Shown: piece by piece, positions 1 to 5,509 of the stretch
Numbering within the stretch: the first letter of the stretch is position 1
Layout: each line of letters opens with the position of its first letter
Assembly (NCBI GenBank): GCA_009925955.1
Contig: RFPX01000092.1
Coordinates: 1 to 5,509, forward strand
Direction of reading: 5' to 3'
DNA: 5,509 bases
Source: Betaproteobacteria bacterium
GTDB lineage: Bacteria; Pseudomonadota; Gammaproteobacteria; Burkholderiales; Burkholderiaceae_C
The notes under the pieces: model-generated
Database searches by the model: none
Told to the model about the DNA's origin: nothing
Seen by the model: the letters and a program-made list of their open reading frames with translations, nothing else
Program-made: the position numbers and the translations under genes

Positions 1-642
1 AAACCAACCGACCGCCAGAATCCAGGCGCCCAAGGCCAGAAAGGGAATGCTCGAGGGTGGATGTGCGCTCAGTGAACCGTCCTTGCGGTAGCGGTTGTAA
101 CGCGCGCCCAGCATCAAAACCGCCACCAGGCCAATCCAGCCACCCACGGCGTGCACCACCACACTGCCGGCGAAGTCATGAAAGTCTTCTCCGCCGATCG
201 ACTTCACCCAGGCCTGAAAGGCCGAGCCGGTGCCCCACACCGCGCCTTCAAACAGGGGGTAGATCACCCCCACGATCACGGCCGTGGCAATCAACTGCGG
301 CCCGAACCGCGCGCGCTCGGCAATGCCACCGGAGACGATGGCCGGAATGGCCGCCGCAAAGGTCAGGAGAAAGAAAAACTTGACGAGTTCATACCCGTTG
401 TTCGCGGCCAGCGTTCCGGCCCCGGTCATGAAACTGGTGCCGTAGGCCACGGTGTAACCCACGAAGAAATACACCACGGTGGACACCGCAAAGTCCACCA
501 AGATCTTCACCAAGGCATTGACCTGGTTCTTCTGCCGAACCGTTCCCAATTCCAGAAAGGCAAAGCCCGCGTGCATGGCCAGGACCATGATGGCGCCCAG
601 CAAAATGAAGAGCGCATCCACGCCCGGCTTGATCGAGTCCAA
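1..642 (-). CDS. amt: Amt-family ammonium transporter, N-terminal part (runs off left edge)
   Basis: Inner-membrane channel of the Amt/MEP/Rh family, which moves ammonium/ammonia into the cell. The frame is open for 214 codons to the window edge; the family is about 400 residues or more, so roughly half is missing. Residues from the TTG start: a first hydrophobic segment at about 10-32, a conserved VRQKNQVNALVKIL loop-helix at 35-48, a helix ending in SGGIAERARF (104-113), and the family signature DFAGSVVVHAVGG (157-169). H165 there corresponds to the first pore histidine (E. coli AmtB H168) and D157 to AmtB D160. The second pore histidine should lie outside the window. TTG at 640-642 is chosen because GGGAG sits six bases upstream and a sigma-54 promoter lies just before it. 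An upstream in-frame GTG at 676-678 has no well-spaced ribosome site. No cleavable signal peptide is seen, unlike AmtB. No glnK precedes it; the upstream neighbour is a pullulanase. The family call is firm; the symbol amt rather than amtB is a choice. Confidence 0.95.
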   Translation of the reverse strand, partial: MDSIKPGVDALFILLGAIMVLAMHAGFAFLELGTVRQKNQVNALVKILVDFAVSTVVYFFVGYTVAYGTSFMTGAGTLAANNGYELVKFFFLLTFAAAIPAIVSGGIAERARFGPQLIATAVIVGVIYPLFEGAVWGTGSAFQAWVKSIGGEDFHDFAGSVVVHAVGGWIGLVAVLMLGARYNRYRKDGSLSAHPPSSIPFLALGAWILAVGWF

Positions 643-648
643 AGGGTT

Positions 649-653
649 CTCCC
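649..653 (-). promoter_or_regulatory. Shine-Dalgarno GGGAG for amt, supporting a TTG start
   Basis: On the minus strand, GGGAG is followed by a six-base spacer (AACCCT) and then TTG-GAC-TCG. There is no ATG near the beginning of the conserved Amt sequence. This spacing singles out the TTG at 640-642 over the GTG at 676-678. The resulting N terminus, MDSIKPGVDALF, leads directly into the first membrane helix, as expected for Amt proteins without a signal peptide. Seen in sequence; its use as the start is inference. Confidence 0.65.
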
Positions 654-706
654 GTTCGAGTAGGCCGGCGCGATGCACCAGCCTTTGTGCTTGTGCACCA
701 AACGCA

Positions 707-722
707 TGCAAGGCACATGCCC
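707..722 (-). promoter_or_regulatory. Sigma-54 (RpoN) -24/-12 promoter of amt
   Basis: The minus strand reads GGGCATGTGCCTTGCA. The RpoN consensus is TGGCACG-N4-TTGC followed by A or T. The invariant GG and GC have exactly ten bases between them, and 9 of the 11 defined consensus bases in TGGCACG-N4-TTGC match, with a following A. The deviations are G for T at the first base and T for C in CAC. The predicted transcription start is near position 696, giving a leader of about 54 bases to the TTG start. It lies just downstream of the NtrC-like dyads and just upstream of a nitrogen-uptake gene, where sigma-54 control is common in proteobacteria. The element is seen directly; its activity is inferred. 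Confidence 0.75.
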
Positions 723-760
723 GAAATGGGGCGTCCAAACCGGTGGAGGCGTGGCGAAAA

Positions 761-777
761 TGCCCAGGACCGGTGCA
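761..777 (-). promoter_or_regulatory. Weaker second NtrC-type dyad upstream of amt
   Basis: The minus strand reads TGCACC-GGTCC-TGGGCA. Against the NtrC (GlnG) consensus TGCACC-N5-GGTGCA, the left half is exact and the right half matches at four of six positions. Its centre (769) lies 31 bp from the stronger dyad at 800, about three helical turns, which suits cooperative binding of two NtrC dimers on one DNA face. It lies about 73 bp upstream of the predicted start. Moderate support only. Confidence 0.5.
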
Positions 778-791
778 AGACACACCGGCGG

Positions 792-808
792 CGCACCTTT
801 ACGGTGCG
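792..808 (-). promoter_or_regulatory. NtrC-type enhancer dyad upstream of amt
   Basis: The minus strand reads CGCACC-GTAAA-GGTGCG, a perfect six-base inverted repeat with a five-base spacer. It contains the GCACC-N5-GGTGC core known for NtrC binding sites; only the outermost pair differs (C/G instead of T/A). Its centre is about 104 bp upstream of the predicted sigma-54 transcription start, a typical enhancer distance. It lies between the pullulanase stop and the amt promoter, so it most likely serves amt. Confidence 0.7.
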
Positions 809-823
809 TCGACCACCCCAAGT

Positions 824-840
824 CGCCCTGAATTAGGGCG
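824..840 (-). other. Short hairpin over the pullulanase stop codon
   Basis: CGCCCT and AGGGCG form a perfect six-base-pair stem around a five-base loop. The TAA stop of the pullulanase gene (833-835) falls in the loop and at the stem edge. No T-run follows on the minus strand (next bases ACTTGGGG), so it is a poor match to an intrinsic terminator. It could protect the mRNA end or pause polymerase, or be chance in GC-rich DNA. Confidence 0.3.
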
Positions 841-3754
841 CCACGAACACCACGGCGCTGCGGGGCGGCACCTCAATGCGGGACTCCGCGGCCACCCAAC
901 GGGCCTGAGACCGCAAGCGACGATCCGCAGCCGCGGGCGACGCCAGCACCGGGTGCAAGACCCATGCCGCTGCCTCATGCGGCTTGAGCACCAAGTGGCC
1001 GGGTTCGGCTGATGCGTTGAACACCGTCAGCACCGCACCGTGCACCGACCCTGGCCAGCCCTTTGCGGCCACACGAACCGCAATCAGGTCGGCGCGTGAG
1101 CCGGGGCCCGTGCCTGGGAAGCTCAGCCGTTCGCGAATGGCCTGCGCAGTGGGCAAGCGCAGCAGCGGGGTGGACGCCCGCACACGCAGAAGATCCAGAT
1201 GGGCGTCGCGACTGAATCGAATCACCTCTGGCGTGGGCTTGATGTGGGCTTGCGTCAAGCGGGGTGCCATCACCGGCCAGAAGGCGCGGCTGTCCTGGCC
1301 GGGCGGCAGGCCGGCGGCAAAGCCGTTGTCGCGCAGCGTCCAGTCCAAGCGGTTGAACCAATCCCCCGAGTCGAAGCTGTTGAGGTCCATGGACTTCGAG
1401 CGCAGGATCTCCTGGCCCGCGTGCCAATAGGCCACGCCTTGCGACCAGGCCACCAAGGCAGAGCCCAGCACTTGGATCTGGGCCCGCTCTTGGGCGCCGG
1501 TCTCCAGCGGCAGCTTGAAGGCATTGAGGTCAAAGAGGGTCGGGTTGTCGTGGTTCTCGACATAGTTCACCACCTCACCAGGCTCCCGCACATAGCCCGC
1601 CGGCTGCCCGCTGTAGGGCAGGTCGCGCGCCATCACGGTTTGCCCACTCTGCAGCGTCAGCGGCATGTCCTGCAGCGATCCTGCCAAGCCGGCGCGAATC
1701 AGGTCGGCGGCTTCGGCCAGGTCGTGCCCCTGCGCGCCGTTGAGCCATCCCTTGCGTGAAACCGTGGTCGTCACATCGTCGCCATGCCGCGTGCCCCGTG
1801 CGGCGTCGCGCAAGCGGTCGCTGAAGGTGCCAATGCCACTGCCCGGCAAGGACAACTGCGAGGCCTGCACAAAGCGCGCGCCATCGGCAATCTCACCGAA
1901 GTTCCAGCCCTCGCCAATGAGCGGCACGAATCGCCCCGCCGCTTGGTTGACCGCTGCCTGTAGGGCCTCCATGGCCTCGCGCGGTTGGTGGCCCATCAGG
2001 TCGAAGCGGAAGGAGTCGATGGCGTGATGCCGCACCCACAGCACCACCGAGTCGATCATCAAGCGGCGCATCATGCGGTGCTCGGTGGCCGTGTTGTCGC
2101 AGCAGGTGGAGCGTTCGACCTCGCCGCGTGCGTTCAGGCGGTGGTAGTAGCCCGGCACGATGCGGTCGAGCACCGATCGGGGGTCTTGCCCCGATGCCGA
2201 CATGTGGTTGTAGACCACATCCATGCCCACCCGCAGGCCCAGCCGGTGCAAGGCCATCACCATCTGGCGCAGCTCTCTGATGCGCACGGCGGGGTCGTGG
2301 GCATCCGTGGCAAAGCTGCCCTCGGGCGCGTTGAAGTGCCAGGGGTCGTAGCCCCAGTTGTAGCAATCGCGCCCGGCCATGGCTTGCACCAAGGCCTGCT
2401 GCTGGGGCGAGTCGGCCGGTGCTGCGCGCAGCGCACGCTCATCGGGGCTGCTACAGCCCGTCTCCGGAACCGTGGCCAGGTCGAACACCGGCAGCAGGTG
2501 CACATCGCGCAGACCCGCCTGCGCCATACGCCGCAGGTGTTTCATGCCGTCGCTGTGCGTTTGCGTGAAGGCGCGGTACTTGCCCCTCAGGGCCTGCGGC
2601 ACGCTTCGGTCGCCGGCGGAAAAGTCGCGGACATGCAGTTCGCTGATCATCATGTCCACCGCATGCGCCGGTGCCGCTGGCCGCCGGTGTCCCACCCAGC
2701 CCGCGGGTGCGAGAGCCGGGTCAGCCAGATCGCCCACCCAGCTGTGTTGCGAGTTGGCCGTCAGGCTCACCGAATACGGGTCGGTCACCCGGTTGCGTAC
2801 CCATCCCCCGTCGGCAACGAACACGTCCACCAGGTAACGGTAGGTGTGTCCCCGCAGGTCGCGCGGCAGTCGGGCGTGCCAAATGCCCGATGCCTGGTCC
2901 TGTTCTGCCGGCACCAGCTCCGTTGCATCAGCGCCCTTGGGACCGTGCACACACACCCACACCGCGCGGGCTGTGGGGGCCCACAAGGTCCACTCGGTGG
3001 CAGCGGGCTGCTTCAGGCGCACGCCGAGTTCGGTGGCGGCTGCCGCTTGGGCGTACAGATCGTCCAGGGCCTGGGCCAACTGCAGACGCTCGGCCACCAC
3101 CACCCGGCCGTGCGCATCCAAGCCCAACAAGGCTTGCGGCCCCGCGTGCAGGCGGCGCAAGGCGGCGTCTGACAGGTCGGCACGGTTCGGCAACGACAGC
3201 ACCTGGCCGCGGCCCAGGTGGGACGTTGCGAGGGCGCTGTCGCCGAAGACCTGCAAGTCTGGGCCCTGCTGCAGCGACCAGGTGTGCACCGAGGGGTCCA
3301 GGACCTCACCGATGCGAAGGTGCTCGGGCAATCCCTGCCCATGGGCAAGCCTCCACTGCGCGACCGCGGTGGCCTGCACCGCTGCACCCACCCGCAAGGT
3401 GCGCGCATTCAACCAGGCGGCCTGGGCCGTCAATTGGCGCCAGGCCTGTGCTGGTCTCGCGCCCAAGGGCACGCTGTGGTCGGGGCCGTTGCACTGGGCC
3501 AGCAAGCCCTCTGGGGTGGTGGCCGTCTGGGCCTGGTCACTGGCGGCCGCCCGGATGGGGCTGCTGTTGGGCTGTGCAGCCAAGGCGGGTGTCATCAGCG
3601 CGATGCCCGTTGCCAAGCACCACGCCTTGGCCTGATCCGTGAGGGCTACGTGCCGGGAGTGAACACGCTTGAGAGCGCGGCAATGAAACGGCCTGTACTG
3701 CATACCAAGATCCACCGGTTGATGTCGGGTGCTGCCCACCGCAGCGCGTGTCAT
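833..3754 (-). CDS. pulA: Pullulanase-type alpha-1,6-glucosidase (GH13 with CBM48), exported
   Basis: Debranching enzyme that hydrolyses alpha-1,6 bonds in pullulan, amylopectin or branched dextrins. It has 973 residues from the first ATG, within the usual range for this long pullulanase type. Domains in order: signal-peptide-like stretch at about 40-60, ending ALAA before Q61; pullulanase N2-like domain at about 105-245 (AAWLNARTLRVG; later LDDLYAQAA); CBM48 at about 250-345 (EWTLWAPTARAVWV); GH13 barrel at about 365-800; pullulanase-type C-terminal domain at about 815-973. The hallmark YNWGYDP is at 465-471. Region I is DVVYNH (512-517), the nucleophile is D585 in SFRFD, the acid/base is E615 in LIGEGWNFGE, and the transition-state Asp is D736 in ENHDNP. 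All three catalytic residues are intact. There is no lipobox, unlike Klebsiella PulA, so a periplasmic or secreted product is inferred. The start is uncertain: ATG at 3752-3754 or the in-frame ATG at residue 18 (3701-3703), which gives a more ordinary signal peptide of about 43 residues. Divergent from the amylase at 3819. Confidence 0.95.
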   Translation of the reverse strand: MTRAAVGSTRHQPVDLGMQYRPFHCRALKRVHSRHVALTDQAKAWCLATGIALMTPALAAQPNSSPIRAAASDQAQTATTPEGLLAQCNGPDHSVPLGARPAQAWRQLTAQAAWLNARTLRVGAAVQATAVAQWRLAHGQGLPEHLRIGEVLDPSVHTWSLQQGPDLQVFGDSALATSHLGRGQVLSLPNRADLSDAALRRLHAGPQALLGLDAHGRVVVAERLQLAQALDDLYAQAAAATELGVRLKQPAATEWTLWAPTARAVWVCVHGPKGADATELVPAEQDQASGIWHARLPRDLRGHTYRYLVDVFVADGGWVRNRVTDPYSVSLTANSQHSWVGDLADPALAPAGWVGHRRPAAPAHAVDMMISELHVRDFSAGDRSVPQALRGKYRAFTQTHSDGMKHLRRMAQAGLRDVHLLPVFDLATVPETGCSSPDERALRAAPADSPQQQALVQAMAGRDCYNWGYDPWHFNAPEGSFATDAHDPAVRIRELRQMVMALHRLGLRVGMDVVYNHMSASGQDPRSVLDRIVPGYYHRLNARGEVERSTCCDNTATEHRMMRRLMIDSVVLWVRHHAIDSFRFDLMGHQPREAMEALQAAVNQAAGRFVPLIGEGWNFGEIADGARFVQASQLSLPGSGIGTFSDRLRDAARGTRHGDDVTTTVSRKGWLNGAQGHDLAEAADLIRAGLAGSLQDMPLTLQSGQTVMARDLPYSGQPAGYVREPGEVVNYVENHDNPTLFDLNAFKLPLETGAQERAQIQVLGSALVAWSQGVAYWHAGQEILRSKSMDLNSFDSGDWFNRLDWTLRDNGFAAGLPPGQDSRAFWPVMAPRLTQAHIKPTPEVIRFSRDAHLDLLRVRASTPLLRLPTAQAIRERLSFPGTGPGSRADLIAVRVAAKGWPGSVHGAVLTVFNASAEPGHLVLKPHEAAAWVLHPVLASPAAADRRLRSQARWVAAESRIEVPPRSAVVFVAP

Positions 3755-3776
3755 CCTATCGCTGCCTGGCTATAGA
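3748..3776 (+). promoter_or_regulatory. Candidate sigma-70-type promoter for the amylase
   Basis: GTGTCA (3748-3753) and TATAGA (3771-3776) are separated by 17 bp. Each matches the TTGACA/TATAAT consensus at four of six positions. Transcription would start near 3783, about 36 bases before the amylase ATG. The TATAG core is the most AT-rich patch in the divergent gap and also reads TATAGC on the other strand, so it might serve the pullulanase, although no good -35 partner is seen in that direction. Sigma-70 matches this weak occur by chance; treat as tentative. Confidence 0.3.
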
Positions 3777-3818
3777 CTTCGCGCAACGCCCAAGGCTTAC
3801 ACCCACGCCTGACACCCC
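3755..3818. promoter_or_regulatory. Divergent intergenic region between pullulanase and amylase genes
   Basis: Only 64 bases separate the outermost possible starts, or about 115 bases if the pullulanase begins at its internal ATG (3701-3703). Any operator here could control both genes at once. I see no convincing inverted repeat of LacI/MalR type, no CRP-like site and no terminator. The stretch just before the amylase ATG is rich in C and carries no Shine-Dalgarno sequence. The region holds the only space for promoters of both genes unless they lie inside the coding sequences. Confidence 0.5.
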
Positions 3819-5509
3819 ATGAGCAGTCCCCTTCAACCCACGCGGCCGCTGGATGGCCTGCTTCGATTGTTGTTGTGTAGCGTGTTGGCGCTCAGTGCCT
3901 GCGGTGGCGGCTCGACCGGCTCGTCGGCATCTGCGGGGAACGCAGGCGGCACTGGTGGCAGCAGCGGGGGATCGGGGGGTGGAACCACCCCGCCCGCCGT
4001 CATCCTGCCCACGGTTGACGCCTCTGCGGTGGCGGTGGGCACCAGCGCCCTGCCCTTGCCCGAAGGTTGGCAGACCGGGGCCTTCATGCAGGTCTTCGTG
4101 CGCAGCTACCAGGACAGCGACGGCGACGGCATCGGAGACCTCAAAGGGCTGATCTCGCGATTGGACTACTTGCAAGACCTGGGCATCCGAGGCCTGTGGC
4201 TGATGCCGGTGCACCCCAGCCAAGACCGCGACCACGGCTATGCCGTTAAGGAATACCGCAACGTCGAATCGCAATACGGCAGCCTGGCCGACCTGGATGC
4301 CCTGGTCACGGCTGCGGCTGCACGCGGGATTGGGGTGATCTTGGATTACGTGGTCAACCACAGCGCTGCCGACCACCCGGCGTTCATCAACGCACGCGCG
4401 GCCAAAGACAACGCCTACCGCAACTGGTACCTGTGGCAAGACACCGCCCCCCTCAACTGGAACGTGTTTGGCAGCTACCCCTGGCGCCAAGACCCCACCG
4501 GCTGGTACTACGCCCCGTTCTGGAGCCAAATGCCCGACTGGAACCTGCGCCTGCCCGCGGTTGAAGCCTTCCACCACGACAACCTGCGCTTTTGGCTCAA
4601 CCGCGGTGTGGCGGGCTTTCGCTTCGATGCGGTGGGCCTGTTGATCGAGAACGGCCCCAACGCGTTCAACAACCAGCCGGAAAGCCGCAGCTTCATGCAG
4701 CGCATTCAAGGCGTGCTGCAGGCCTACCAGCGCCGCTACATGGTGTGCGAAGCACCCGATGACTCACAAGGCTATGCCGTGGCCTGTGGCAGCGCTTTTG
4801 CCTTTGACCTCAATGGCCGCATCTTGGGAGCGGTGCGCGGCCAGGCCGCCGATATCGCAGCCGTCAGCCGCTACTTCGTCACCGCCGCGCCGGGCACGGC
4901 AACCTTCTTGGCCAACCACGACCTGTTCGCCGGCGACCGGGTGTGGAACCAATTGGGTGGCGACCCCACGCTGATGAAGTTGGCCGCCGGCACCTACCTG
5001 CTGCTGCCGGGCACGCCCTTTGTGTACTACGGTGAAGAAATCGGCATGGCTGCAGCGGCCAACATCAACGATGACGGACGCCTGCGCACGCCCATGAGCT
5101 GGAGCAGCAACAGCCTGCATGCGGGGTTTTCCACCACCTCGCCCTACCGCAGCGTGTCCAGCAACGTGGCCACGAACAATGTGCAGGCCCAACAAGCCCA
5201 GGCCGATTCCCTCTTGGCCTTCTACAAGGCGATGATCAAGCTGCGCAACACACGCTTGTCCATTGCCCGAGGCAGCTACGACAAGCCCTTTGTGCAGGGC
5301 TCGGTGATGGGCTACACCCGCACCTTGGGCCAGGAGCGCAGCCTGGTCTTGGTGAACTACGGCTCTCAGGCCGCGCGCATCACCCTCACCGACCTGCCGG
5401 CAGCTGCGGTGCTCAACACCCTGTGGCCACAAGGCCTCGCGACCACCAGTGCCAACGCAGGTCAGGTGGAGTTGGACATCCCGGCCAAGAGCCTGCGGGT
5501 GTTGGATGT
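3819..5509 (+). CDS. Lipoprotein alpha-amylase-type GH13 enzyme (runs off right edge)
   Basis: Alpha-1,4-glucan hydrolase, probably anchored in the outer membrane. The frame is open for 563 codons plus two bases with no stop; family length suggests the end is close. A signal segment (L14-A27) ends in lipobox LSAC with Cys28 as the lipidation site. Gly follows at +2, so no Asp inner-membrane retention signal. A Gly/Ser-rich linker spans about 29-56. The GH13 barrel starts near 87. It has a calcium-site loop DSDGDGIGD (99-107), region I DYVVNH (176-181), nucleophile D270 in GFRFD, acid/base E311 in VCEAP, and transition-state Asp D368 in ANHD. An all-beta C domain starts around 465-500. Region V reads MPDWN (238-242), close to the MPDLN of the GH13_36-like group between oligo-1,6-glucosidases and neopullulanases; Thermotoga AmyA is a known lipoprotein relative. 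The start is fixed by an in-frame stop at 3810-3812 and the intact signal peptide, yet no Shine-Dalgarno is present. Exact specificity (alpha-amylase, neopullulanase or maltogenic) cannot be told by eye. Confidence 0.93.
   Translation, partial: MSSPLQPTRPLDGLLRLLLCSVLALSACGGGSTGSSASAGNAGGTGGSSGGSGGGTTPPAVILPTVDASAVAVGTSALPLPEGWQTGAFMQVFVRSYQDSDGDGIGDLKGLISRLDYLQDLGIRGLWLMPVHPSQDRDHGYAVKEYRNVESQYGSLADLDALVTAAAARGIGVILDYVVNHSAADHPAFINARAAKDNAYRNWYLWQDTAPLNWNVFGSYPWRQDPTGWYYAPFWSQMPDWNLRLPAVEAFHHDNLRFWLNRGVAGFRFDAVGLLIENGPNAFNNQPESRSFMQRIQGVLQAYQRRYMVCEAPDDSQGYAVACGSAFAFDLNGRILGAVRGQAADIAAVSRYFVTAAPGTATFLANHDLFAGDRVWNQLGGDPTLMKLAAGTYLLLPGTPFVYYGEEIGMAAAANINDDGRLRTPMSWSSNSLHAGFSTTSPYRSVSSNVATNNVQAQQAQADSLLAFYKAMIKLRNTRLSIARGSYDKPFVQGSVMGYTRTLGQERSLVLVNYGSQAARITLTDLPAAAVLNTLWPQGLATTSANAGQVELDIPAKSLRVLD

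Noticed and set aside
151..663. Plus-strand open frame of 170 codons opposite amt
   Set aside because: It is antisense to a clear Amt coding sequence, and its composition shows it is a shadow frame.
674..700. Direct repeats of TGCACCA and a bulged hairpin around the predicted amt transcript start
   Set aside because: The half-sites resemble NtrC half-sites, but the spacing is one base off the consensus and they lie at or downstream of the predicted start. The hairpin is interrupted and would lie partly outside the leader.
389..821. Minus-strand open frames of 104 and 135 codons spanning the amt control region
   Set aside because: They overlap amt in other frames and run through the sigma-54/NtrC sites; there is no recognisable protein and no convincing ribosome site.
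1985..3172. Long plus-strand open frame of 395 codons opposite the pullulanase
   Set aside because: It lies wholly antisense to a pullulanase with all catalytic motifs. The translation is rich in His, Arg and Gly with no recognisable domain, typical of a shadow frame in GC-rich DNA.
3756..4709. Minus-strand open frame of 317 codons opposite the amylase
   Set aside because: It is antisense to the well-supported amylase and has no recognisable domain. The plus-strand frame has the lipobox and all GH13 motifs.
4764..5432. Minus-strand open frame of 222 codons opposite the amylase C-terminal half
   Set aside because: It is a shadow of the amylase coding frame; the composition is low-complexity and no family is recognisable.
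1..5509. CRISPR arrays, insertion sequences, tRNA or rRNA genes, toxin-antitoxin or phage genes
   Set aside because: No repeat-spacer pattern, transposase motif, terminal inverted repeat or RNA gene signature was seen. The window is almost fully covered by three ordinary genes.

Overview
This is a GC-rich proteobacterial window, by eye above 60% GC. It most resembles a betaproteobacterium of the Burkholderiales (Comamonadaceae or a related family). That placement rests on codon bias, the style of the proteins, and a sigma-54/NtrC-type control region. No rRNA or other marker is present, so the taxonomy is inference.

Layout: (1) Positions 1-642, minus strand, hold the N-terminal 214 codons of an Amt-family ammonium transporter; the C-terminal half lies beyond the left edge. 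(2) Positions 643-832 are a 190-base intergenic control region read towards amt. It carries a near-consensus sigma-54 -24/-12 promoter, an exact NtrC-type dyad and a weaker second dyad 31 bp away (centre to centre), plus a Shine-Dalgarno sequence that points to a TTG start. (3) Positions 833-3754, minus strand, are a complete pullulanase-type debranching enzyme (GH13 with CBM48). (4) Positions 3755-3818 are a very short divergent intergenic region. (5) Position 3819 to the right edge, plus strand, is a lipoprotein alpha-amylase-type GH13 enzyme whose stop codon lies just outside the window.

The two glycoside hydrolases form a divergent starch or glycogen utilisation pair. The amylase looks lipid-anchored and should cut alpha-1,4 bonds. 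The pullulanase has a signal-peptide-like N terminus without a lipobox and should cut alpha-1,6 branches. No transporter, regulator or secretion gene for the pathway is visible here. The amt gene follows the pullulanase on the same strand but has its own nitrogen-responsive promoter, so it is best seen as a separate transcription unit rather than part of the starch locus.

I found no mobile element, CRISPR array, RNA gene or clearly new system. The most informative non-coding signal is the sigma-54/NtrC architecture in front of amt.
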